Positions 43,643-53,100 of a DNA stretch of 64,000 nucleotides are shown here, piece after piece. The stretch spans positions 124,001 through 188,000 of the forward strand of contig NZ_JANLNV010000090.1 of the NCBI RefSeq assembly GCF_025465935.1, read 5' to 3'. A program made the translations under genes and the position numbers. This DNA is from Pseudomonas sp. 7P_10.2_Bac1 (GTDB taxonomy: Bacteria; Pseudomonadota; Gammaproteobacteria; Pseudomonadales; Pseudomonadaceae). The stretch's first letter is position 1. Each line of letters starts with the position of its first letter. Below the pieces are notes generated by a model that searched no databases, was not told the origin of the DNA, and was given only the letters and a program-made list of their open reading frames with translations.

Positions 43643-46600
43643 ATGGCCACTCCCAGCACCTCAACCGCAACACTGCTGCGCCAATCCTTGTCCGACGCCC
43701 TTGAACTGCCCGCCGACCAGATGCCCCTGGAGGCCAACCTGATCGAATGGGGGCTGGATTCCGTAACCCTGATCCGCCTCGCCGGCCAATGGCGGCGTCA
43801 GGGCCTGGCCGCGCGTTTCGCCGACCTGGTGGCGGACCCACGCCTGTGTGCCTGGCTGGTCCTGCTTGATACAGCACCCACAGCCCCTGCGCCTGTCAGC
43901 ACCTATACCGACGACGGCTTGCCGTTCGAACTGGCGCCGATGCAGCACGCCTACTGGATCGGTCGCGCGCCCGGCCAACAGTTGGGTGGCGTAGCCGCGC
44001 ACTTCTATAACGAGTTCGATGGCCACGACGTTGACCCGAGACAGTTGGAGGCTGCCGTGCGTGCCCTGCTGGCGCGGCACCCGATGTTGCGTGTGCAGTT
44101 TCTCGATGACGGTCGCCAGCAGATCCTCGCGCACAGCCCCTGGCCCGGGCTGACGGTTCATGATCTGCGCCAGGCCAGTGCTGAACAGGTGCAGCAACGG
44201 TTGGCGGCCTTGCGCACCGAGCTGTCCCACCGTCAGTTGGCCGTGGAACAAGGCCAGGTGCTGGATATCCAACTATCGCTGTTGCCTGCTGGCACGCGCC
44301 TGCACCTGAACCTCGACATGCTCGCCGCCGATGCCCTGAGCCTGCGCACCCTGCTCGGCGATCTGGTGCAGTTGTACCACCAACAACCCCTGCCCGCGCT
44401 GGACTACAGCTTTGCCCACTACCTGGCCGACCTGCGCCAGGAACAGGCCAGCACCGAGCAGCGTGATCGCCACCAACAGGCGCGCGACTACTGGTTAAAC
44501 CGCCTCGACCAATTGCCCGGTGCACCGAGCCTGCCGATCAAGCCCCAGGGCGACGACCGCCAGGTCCGCCGTCGTCACCATTGGTTTCCGCCGTCCGAGC
44601 GCCAGGCGTTCGAACGCCATGCGCGGGAGCACGGGCTCACACCGGCCATGGCGTTGGCGTCGGTGTTCAGTGAAGCCCTCGGCACCTGGTGCGACACACC
44701 CGAGTTGTTGCTCAACCTGCCGCTGTTCAACCGCACACCGCTGCATGCCGACGTCGATCGCCTGGTCGGGGATTTCACCTCATCGATCCTGCTAGCCTGG
44801 GACGGACGGGTCCCCGGCACGTTTGCCGCGCGCGCCACGGCCCTGCAACGCCGCTTCCACAGCGATGTAGCGCACAGTGCGTTTTCCGGCCTGGAGGTAT
44901 TGCGCGAACTGTCCCGGCAACGCGGTGAGCAAATGCTGGCACCCGTGGTGTACACCAGCGCGCTGGGCCTGGGAGAGCTGTTCGCCGAGGGCGTGCAGGC
45001 CAGTTTCGGCCAGCCGGCGTGGATCATTTCCCAAGGCCCGCAGGTGTGGCTCGATGCGCAAGTCACCGAGCTGGACGGCGGCATCCTCGTCAACCTTGAT
45101 GCGCGTGAAGGGCTGTTCGCCGACGGTGTGCTGGATGGCTTGTTCGAGGCCTATACCGGCCTGTTGCAACGCCTGTGTTTTGAGCCAGCCGCCTGGCACC
45201 AGGTACCGCCTGCGCTGATCCCCGCCGAGCAACTAGCGGCACGCCAAACCGCGCAGGGCCAGCGTGCCCCCCTGCCCGTCAAGCGCATGCACGAAGCGTT
45301 TTTTGCCCAGGCGCGCCTGACGCCCACCTTGCCCGCGCTGCTGCATGGCAACCATCAGGTCGTCTGCTATGGCGAGCTGGCCGAGCGTGCCCTGCAAACG
45401 GCCGCGTATCTGGAAGACCAAGGCATCCACCGCGGCGATGTGGTGGCGCTGCAACTGCCCAAAGGCCCCGAGCAGGTCATCGCGGCGCTGGGCATCCTCG
45501 CCTGCAGCGCCACTTACCTGCCGATCGGCATCGACCAGCCCGAAGCACGCTGCCAGAAAATCTGTGAGGCGTCAGGCGCACGCTTGCTGCTCAGGACTCT
45601 GCCCGCCTCGGGCGCCACACTGGAAGCACCCCGGCCCGGCGACATCAGCGACCTGGCCTATATCCTCTATACCTCAGGCTCCACTGGCGAACCCAAGGGC
45701 GTGGAAATCAGCCACCTGGCGGCCGCCAACACCCTGGAAGACCTGCAACGGCGCCTGCACCTGGACAGCGATGACCGCATCCTCGCGCTCTCCGCGCTGG
45801 AGTTCGACTTGTCGGTATTCGATCTGTTTGCCGCGCTGTCCACTGGCGCGGCAGTGATCGGCATCGAGCAAGAGGCGCAGCGGGATGCCGCACGCTGGCG
45901 TGAACTGGCCTTGCAGTACCGCGCCAGCGTGCTCAATTGCGTGCCAGCGCTGCTCGACATGCTGCTCGGTTGCGCGCCCGACGACGCCCGCCTGCCCCTG
46001 CGCGCTGTGTTGCTGGGCGGTGACAAAGTCGCCCCGGAACTGGCACCACGCCTTTGGGCCCAAGCACCCGGTTGCCGCTTCATGGCCCTGGGCGGCGCCA
46101 CCGAAACCGCGATTCATTCGACGTTGTTCGAAGTGCTTCCCGGCCAGCCGCTGCACTGGCACTGCATGCCCTATGGCAAGCCGCTGGACAATGTCAGCCT
46201 GCGCATCGTCGATCACCACGGCCATGACTGCCCGGACTGGGTCGCCGGTGAACTGTGGATTGGCGGCGCCGGCGTTGCCGAGGGCTATCGCGGCGACCGA
46301 GCGCACAGCACCGAGCGCTTTGTCGAATACCAGGGCCTGCGGTGGTATCGCACCGGCGACAGTGCGCGCTATCACCCCGACGGCAACGTCGAATTCCTCG
46401 GGCGTACCGACTTCCAACTCAAACTGCACGGCTACCGCATCGAAGCCGGGGAAATCGAAAATGCCCTGGTCGCCTGGCCCGGCATCGAACACGCCGTGGC
46501 GCTGCTCGCCGGCCCAAAATTGGCTGCGGTGGTGCGCCTGGTGGACGGCCTCGCAACCCCTACGCCTGTCAACCTGCCGGAGCTGACCCGACACCTGGCC

Positions 46601-49600
46601 GAACGCCTGCCGGCCTATATGATTCCGGCCCTTATCCTGGGCTGCGCACAGCTGCCCTTGACCGGCAATGGCAAGGTCGATCGCAAGGCGTTGACCGGCT
46701 GGCTGGCCGCCAACAGCATCACCCGGCCAAAAGACCTGTCGCCACCCTGCGACGCCATCGAACAACAAGTGGCGAGCGCCTGGCAGCAGTTGCTGGGCTG
46801 CGGCGAGGTTTGCCGTGAACATAACTTCTTTGCCCTGGGCGGCGACTCCCTGAGCGCCACGCGCTTGGTGCGCCTGCTCGCCGAACACGGGCTGAGCGGC
46901 GCACGCATCGCCCAGGTGTTTGCCAAACCGGTGCTGGCGCAGTTCTGTGCCGACCTGCATCAACAGGCCCAGGCCGAACCCCGGCGCACTGTCGTACCCG
47001 ACCTGCCGCGGCGCCATGCGCCCTTTCCCATGACCGAGGTGCAACAGGCCTACTGGCTGGGCCGCGACCCGAGCCTGGTGCTGGGTGGCGTGAGCTGCCA
47101 CTTCTATCGCGAATACGATGTCGAAGACCTTGACCTGCCGCGCTTGCAAAGCGCATTGCATCGCTTGATCGAGCGCCACGAAATGCTTCGCGCGGTGTTC
47201 GATCAACAGGGTCAGGCGCGCATCCTGCAACAGGTACCGGCCTTTGTGATCGGCCAGGATCACGCCAGCCTCGACGATTTGCGAGAACACTGCGCCCATC
47301 GCGTGTTCGATCCGGGCCGGTGGCCGCTGTTCGATGTGCAGGCCGTGTCCCATGGCCGGCACACGCGGCTGGCGATCAGCCTGGACAACCTGATTCTGGA
47401 TGCCCTGAGCATCCTGCGCTTCTACGCCGAACTCGACGCCCTGTACCGCGACCCTGCACTGACGCAGGCGCCGCTGGAGTTGTCGTTTCGCGACTACCAA
47501 TTGCAGTCCGCCGCAGATCCGGCCGAACGGGAAGCCGCGCAACGCTTCTGGCAGGAACGCCTGCCCGAATTGCCGCCCCACCCGCAACTGCCCCTCGCGG
47601 CCGACCCGGCCAGCCTGGGCCAGCCACGCTTCGAACGCCTGCAAGGACAAATCGGTGCCGACGCCTGGCAGGCGATCCTGGCCAAGGCCCAGCAGCATGG
47701 CCTGACCGCATCGGCGGTGCTGCTCTGCGCATTTGCCGAAACCCTCGGCCGTTGGAGCACACGCCCGGACCTGAGCCTTAACCTCACGCTGTTCGACCGT
47801 CGCCCCTTGCACCCGCAGATCGATCAAGTGATGGGCGACTTCACCTCCCTGACCCTGTTTGGCTATGCGCCTCAACCCGGCGAACGCTGGATCGACCGCG
47901 CACGGCGCACCCAGCAGACCCTGGGCGAAGCGCTGGAGCATCGTTGCCTCGGCTCGGTCAGCCTGCTGCGCCAACTGGCACGGGGCAATGGCGAGCAACA
48001 GGTGAGCATGCCGGTGGTGTTCACCAGTGCGCTGGGGGTGCCGGATGGCACGGCCGCGCCGGAGAATGGGCCGTTCGCCCACCAGGTCTTCGGCCTGACC
48101 CAGACCCCGCAAGTGTGGCTCGACCACCAGGTGGTGGAAGCCGACGGCGGTATCGCCTTGAACTGGGACCGCGTGATCGGGCTGTTTCCCGAAGGCCTGG
48201 TCGAAGCCATGTTCGACGCCTACCTGCACAGCCTGAACGGGTTGGCCGAACAAGCCTGGGACAGCGCCCCGCCCGACCTGCTACCGCAGACCCAGGCGCA
48301 GTTGCGCGCCCAGCTCAATGCTCCTGGCCCGAGCGTGCCGGGGGACCCGACGCTGCACCAGGGGTTCTTCGAACAGGCGCGCCAGGCCCCACAACGCCCG
48401 GCGCTGTTGTGGGGTGAACACGGTACGCTGCGCTATGGCGAACTGGCCGACCGGGCGCTGCGTATCGCGCGCAGCCTGATGGACGCCGGCGTCGCGCCGG
48501 GCGACCTCGTGGCTGTTTCCCTGGCCAAGGGACCGCAACAGATCGCCAGTGTACTGGGCATTCTGGCGGCGGGGGCTGCGTACCTGCCGGTGGGTGTGGA
48601 CCAACCGTTGCAGCGCTGCCAGCGCATCCTGCAACAGGCCGGTGTGCCCCTGATACTCGCCGAGCACGACCCGCAACTGCCCGGTGTCAAACACCTCAAG
48701 CCGTCTCACGCGCAGAAGGCCGAACCGTTGTCGGCGCCTCAGACCGTTGTGGCAAGTGGGCTGGCTTATGTGATCTATACCTCGGGCTCCACCGGCCAGC
48801 CCAAGGGCGTGGAAGTCACCCACCGCGCGGCGATGAACACCGTGGCCGAAATCAACCGCGCCTACGGCATCGACGCCACCGACCGTGGCCTGGCCTTGTC
48901 TGCGCTGGACTTCGACCTGTCAGTGTACGACCTGTTCGGCCTGCTGTCGGTGGGCGGTGCCCTGGTGTTGATCGACGAAGACCAGCGCCGCGATGCACGG
49001 GCCTGGCTCCAGGCGCTGCAACAACATCGCGTGACCCTGTGGAACAGCGTGCCAGCCCTGCTCGACATGCTGCTGGAGGCCAACACCCATGACCGTCAGC
49101 CACTGGCACTGAAGGTAGCGTTGCTGTCGGGCGACTGGATTGGCCTCGACCTGCCGCAGCGCCTGCAACTGCAGGCGCCGGGCTGCCGCTTTATCGCCCT
49201 CGGCGGCGCCACCGAAGCGGCGATCTGGTCTAACCACTTCGAGGTGCGGCAAGCCTTGCCAGGCTGGCGTTCGATCCCCTACGGCGTACCGTTGGCCAAC
49301 CAGGCCTACCGGGTGGTCGATGCCCTGGGCCGCGACTGTCCGGACTGGGTCACGGGGGAACTGTGGATTGGCGGGGCCGGTGTCGCCCGCGGCTACCGGC
49401 ATGCGCCACAGTTGAATGCCGAACGCTTTGTCGACGGTTGGTACCGCACCGGCGACCTTGGTCGCTACCACCCCGACGGCCTGCTGGAATTCCTCGGGCG
49501 CGCCGACAGCCAGGTGAAAATCCGTGGCCATCGCATCGAGCTGGGCGAAATCGAAGCCGCCCTGGCTCGTCACCCTTGCGTGAATAGCGCCGTGGCGCTG

Positions 49601-50074
49601 GTCGCGGACAACCGGCTGATGGCCGCAGTGACCGCCAGCACCTGCGCCGAGGTCCTGGCGCAGCACCTGGAGCAGTGCCTGCCGGCGTATATGCGCCCGG
49701 AACAGATCCTGGTGCTGGAAAGCCTGCCTCTGAGCAGCAACGGCAAGGTCGATCGCCGGGCGCTGCTAGCCCCGTTGGCCGCCGCTGCCCAGCCACGCCC
49801 TCCCATGGACGAACAACCACTGAGCCCCGGCGAACAGAGGATCGCCGAGCTCTGGCAGCAATTGCTCAACGTGCCGAGCGTGTCGCGCCACGACAACTTT
49901 TTCCGCCTCGGCGGCGACAGCCTGCTGGCCACGCGTTTTCTCGAAATGCTGCGCACCCGCCTCGGCCTGGAACTGCCCATGGGCCAGTTGTTCGGCGCCG
50001 CCACCCTGATGGAAGTAGCACAGACCCTCGAGCGCCAGCCCGCCCCGCATACCGTTGAAGAAGGCGTTATCTGA
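43643..50074 (+). CDS. NRPS1: ArCP-Cy-A-PCP-Cy-A-PCP of a thiazoline-type metallophore
   Basis: A 2143-residue NRPS. Domains: N-terminal carrier (1 to about 80, WGLDSV with Ser40); Cy1 (about 93-530) with DMLAAD (D225-D230) in place of the HHxxxDG of ordinary condensation domains; A1 (about 550-1030, YTSGSTGEPKG); PCP1 (GGDSL, Ser1069); Cy2 (about 1128-1560, DNLILD D1248-D1253); A2 (about 1580-2050, YTSGSTGQPKG); PCP2 (Ser2093). The leading carrier lacks its own A domain and is presumably loaded in trans with an aryl acid, as in PchE/HMWP2. My reading of the pockets is A1 DLFNLGLIHK (Thr-like at Gly and His) and A2 DLYNLSLIWK (Cys). There is no MT insert. Confidence 0.9.
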   Translation: MATPSTSTATLLRQSLSDALELPADQMPLEANLIEWGLDSVTLIRLAGQWRRQGLAARFADLVADPRLCAWLVLLDTAPTAPAPVSTYTDDGLPFELAPMQHAYWIGRAPGQQLGGVAAHFYNEFDGHDVDPRQLEAAVRALLARHPMLRVQFLDDGRQQILAHSPWPGLTVHDLRQASAEQVQQRLAALRTELSHRQLAVEQGQVLDIQLSLLPAGTRLHLNLDMLAADALSLRTLLGDLVQLYHQQPLPALDYSFAHYLADLRQEQASTEQRDRHQQARDYWLNRLDQLPGAPSLPIKPQGDDRQVRRRHHWFPPSERQAFERHAREHGLTPAMALASVFSEALGTWCDTPELLLNLPLFNRTPLHADVDRLVGDFTSSILLAWDGRVPGTFAARATALQRRFHSDVAHSAFSGLEVLRELSRQRGEQMLAPVVYTSALGLGELFAEGVQASFGQPAWIISQGPQVWLDAQVTELDGGILVNLDAREGLFADGVLDGLFEAYTGLLQRLCFEPAAWHQVPPALIPAEQLAARQTAQGQRAPLPVKRMHEAFFAQARLTPTLPALLHGNHQVVCYGELAERALQTAAYLEDQGIHRGDVVALQLPKGPEQVIAALGILACSATYLPIGIDQPEARCQKICEASGARLLLRTLPASGATLEAPRPGDISDLAYILYTSGSTGEPKGVEISHLAAANTLEDLQRRLHLDSDDRILALSALEFDLSVFDLFAALSTGAAVIGIEQEAQRDAARWRELALQYRASVLNCVPALLDMLLGCAPDDARLPLRAVLLGGDKVAPELAPRLWAQAPGCRFMALGGATETAIHSTLFEVLPGQPLHWHCMPYGKPLDNVSLRIVDHHGHDCPDWVAGELWIGGAGVAEGYRGDRAHSTERFVEYQGLRWYRTGDSARYHPDGNVEFLGRTDFQLKLHGYRIEAGEIENALVAWPGIEHAVALLAGPKLAAVVRLVDGLATPTPVNLPELTRHLAERLPAYMIPALILGCAQLPLTGNGKVDRKALTGWLAANSITRPKDLSPPCDAIEQQVASAWQQLLGCGEVCREHNFFALGGDSLSATRLVRLLAEHGLSGARIAQVFAKPVLAQFCADLHQQAQAEPRRTVVPDLPRRHAPFPMTEVQQAYWLGRDPSLVLGGVSCHFYREYDVEDLDLPRLQSALHRLIERHEMLRAVFDQQGQARILQQVPAFVIGQDHASLDDLREHCAHRVFDPGRWPLFDVQAVSHGRHTRLAISLDNLILDALSILRFYAELDALYRDPALTQAPLELSFRDYQLQSAADPAEREAAQRFWQERLPELPPHPQLPLAADPASLGQPRFERLQGQIGADAWQAILAKAQQHGLTASAVLLCAFAETLGRWSTRPDLSLNLTLFDRRPLHPQIDQVMGDFTSLTLFGYAPQPGERWIDRARRTQQTLGEALEHRCLGSVSLLRQLARGNGEQQVSMPVVFTSALGVPDGTAAPENGPFAHQVFGLTQTPQVWLDHQVVEADGGIALNWDRVIGLFPEGLVEAMFDAYLHSLNGLAEQAWDSAPPDLLPQTQAQLRAQLNAPGPSVPGDPTLHQGFFEQARQAPQRPALLWGEHGTLRYGELADRALRIARSLMDAGVAPGDLVAVSLAKGPQQIASVLGILAAGAAYLPVGVDQPLQRCQRILQQAGVPLILAEHDPQLPGVKHLKPSHAQKAEPLSAPQTVVASGLAYVIYTSGSTGQPKGVEVTHRAAMNTVAEINRAYGIDATDRGLALSALDFDLSVYDLFGLLSVGGALVLIDEDQRRDARAWLQALQQHRVTLWNSVPALLDMLLEANTHDRQPLALKVALLSGDWIGLDLPQRLQLQAPGCRFIALGGATEAAIWSNHFEVRQALPGWRSIPYGVPLANQAYRVVDALGRDCPDWVTGELWIGGAGVARGYRHAPQLNAERFVDGWYRTGDLGRYHPDGLLEFLGRADSQVKIRGHRIELGEIEAALARHPCVNSAVALVADNRLMAAVTASTCAEVLAQHLEQCLPAYMRPEQILVLESLPLSSNGKVDRRALLAPLAAAAQPRPPMDEQPLSPGEQRIAELWQQLLNVPSVSRHDNFFRLGGDSLLATRFLEMLRTRLGLELPMGQLFGAATLMEVAQTLERQPAPHTVEEGVI

Positions 50075-50111
50075 TGCCCGCGCAATCTCCCTTTTTCCAG
50101 GAGCTGTACCC

Positions 50112-53100
50112 ATGCCCGCCGCCACACTGTTGAGCGAACTCAAGTCCCTGGGCGTCGAGCTCTGGCACCAGGACGGACAACTGAAATTCCGCGCGCCCCA
50201 GGGCCTGCTCGATGCCGAACGCCTGGCGCAACTGCGCGAACACAAACAGCAAATCCTGCACCTGCTCGAGAGCCAGGAACGCCCCCTGGTCCAGGCCGAC
50301 TCGGCGCTTCGGCATGCGCCCTTCCCCCTCACCGACGTGCAGAACGCCTACCTGCTGGGCCGCCAATCGTCGTTCGGCTACGGCAATGTCGCCTGCCATG
50401 GCTACCTTGAACTGAGCTGGCCAACACTCGACCCGCAGCAGGTGGAACAGGCGTGGAACCGCCTGATCACCCGTCACGACATGCTACGCGCGGTGATCGC
50501 TAGCGAAGGCTCGCAGCGCGTACTGGCCGACGTTGCCCATTACCCGGTGGCCGTCGCGGACCTACGTGGCGCCCCCCTCGAGCAACATCAACACGCGGTG
50601 CAACAGATTCGCCAGGCCATGGAACAGAAGCTCTACCCCACCGAACAATGGCCACTGTTCGAGCTGCGCCTGAGCCACAGTGACAGCGGCGACACCCTGC
50701 ACTTCTCCATGGACTCACTGATCGCCGACTGGGCCAGTGCGCAGTTGCTGTTCAATGAGCTGGAGCAGTTGCTGCAGGATCCCCACACCGAGCTGCCTCC
50801 ACTCGACATCACCTTCCGTGACTACCTGCTCGCCGAGCGTGGTTTGCTCGAAGGCAGCCGCCATCAACGGGACCGCGAGTATTGGCTCGCGCGCATCGAT
50901 GAACTGCCCGCCGCACCGCAATTACCTGTGCCTCTGAGCGGTGAAGACACGAGCGTGCCGCGCTTCCAGCGGCACTCGGCACAACTCGACCGGGCGCAAT
51001 GGGCCGCCCTGAAAACCGCCGCCAGCGAGCGTGGCCTGACCCCGTCGATCGTGGTGCTCAGCGCCTATGTCGGCACCCTGCAACGCTGGAGCCAACAACC
51101 CGTCTTCAGCCTCAACCTGACGTTGCTCAACCGCTTGCCGCTGCACCCGCAGGTGGACCGGCTGGTGGGGGATTTCACCTCGGTCAGCCTGTTGCAGGTC
51201 AATGACCCCCAGGGCCAGGACTTCACTACCCAGGCACGGCAACTGGGCAGCCAACTGTTTGCCGACCTGGAGCACCGGCTGTTTTCCGGTGTCCAGGTGA
51301 TGCGCGAAATCGGCCGTCGACGCGGGCGTGAAGCCTCCGCCATGCCGGTGGTGTTCACCAGCGCCATCGGCCTGTCGATCGACCCACCCGCGGCCAGCCA
51401 GCGTAGGGTCGGCCATGGCCTCACCCAGACCCCGCAGGTCACCCTCGACTGCCAGGTGATGGATGACACGCGCGGCTTGCACATCCACTGGGATGTGCGC
51501 CAAGGCGTGTTCCCCGATGGCTTGGTGGACGACATGCAGCAGGCCTTCCTGGCCGAACTGCAGCTATTGGCCCTGGACCCGGCCGCCTGGGAACACCCCA
51601 TGCAAGTGCCGCTGCCGGCCTGGCAACGACGTGAACGCCTAGCGGCGAATGCCACCGCAGCACCGCTGCCCAACGGCCGTTTGCACGACGGCCTGCTGGC
51701 CATGGCCTGGGAGCATCCGCACGCCCTGGCGGTGATCGACGCCAGCGGCAACCTGACCTACGCCGCACTCGCCGAGCGCGCCCTGGCCGTGGCCGCGACC
51801 CTACAAGCTGCCGGTTGCACCGCCCAGGAGCCGGTGGCAATCCTGATGCCCAAGGGCCTCGACCAGGTCGTCGCGGTCTACGGCGTGTTGCTCGCCGGCG
51901 CCGCCTACCTGCCCCTCGACAACAACGCCCCGGCCGCCCGCCGCGATCGCGTGCTGCGCAGCGCCAAGGTGCGTCATGTGCTCGGCCAGTCCCAGGCCCA
52001 GCCCCACGAGCCGCTGCCCGAGGCGTTGCACTGGCATGCGGTGGACGGCCTGTCGCCGGCCAGGCCTGATTTCGAAGTCGTCGACGGCAGCCCCGATGAC
52101 CTCGCCTACGTGATCTACACCTCCGGCTCCACCGGTGAACCCAAAGGCGTGATGATCAGCCATCGCGCCGCCCTCAATACCGTGCAAGACATCAACCGCC
52201 GCTTCCAGCTCAACGCCGATGACCGTGTACTGGGGTTGGCGCAGTTGAGTTTCGACCTGTCGGTGTATGACCTGTTCGGCCCCCTCGCGGTGGGTGGCAC
52301 CCTGGTATTGCCCGACCCGGCACGCGGCGCCGACCCATCGCACTGGGCCGAACTGGTACAGCGCCATCAAGTGACGTTGTGGAACTCGGTGCCGGCGCAG
52401 TTGCACATGCTTGCCCACTACCTGCACGCTGAGCCACGCCCGCTGGACAGCCTGCGACTGGCGCTGTTGTCCGGGGACTGGATTGCGCTGAACCTGCCGC
52501 CGCAACTCCAGCAATTGTTACCCGGCCTGGCGCTGGTGGGCCTGGGTGGCGCCACCGAAGCCTCGATCTGGTCCAACCTGCATCCCATCGGTGCGATTGA
52601 CCCAGCGTGGCGCAGCATTCCCTACGGCCTGCCCCTGGCCAACCAGGGCTTTCGTGTACTCGACAGCCAATGGCGCGATGCGCCGACCTGGGTACCGGGC
52701 GACCTGTACATCACCGGTGTCGGCCTGGCCCAGGGTTACCTGGGCGATCAGGCATTGAGCGACGCGCGGTTCTTCGCCCACCCGCTCGACGGCCAACGCC
52801 TGTATCGCACCGGCGACCGTGGCCGCTACCTGCCGGGAGGTGAACTGGAATTCCTCGGTCGCGAAGACGGCCAGGTGAAAATTCGCGGGCATCGCGTGGA
52901 ACTGGGCGAGATCGAAGCCGCCTTGCTCGCCACTCCCGGCGTGGACAGCGCGGTCAGCCTGGTCACTGGCGAGGCGAGCGGCGAACGAAGCCTGCTGGCC
53001 TTCGTCACCGCTGCGCGGGTAGAACCCGAACCGCTGCCCGACGTGCCCTTGCTCGCGGCGATCAACCGTTATGCCGATAGCCAGATCGGCACGTTTGATG

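Noticed and set aside
45674..48253. 859-codon minus-strand open frame inside NRPS1
   Set aside because: Lies wholly within NRPS1 coding sequence, and its translation (Gln/His/Gly/Val-rich) shows no domain signatures.
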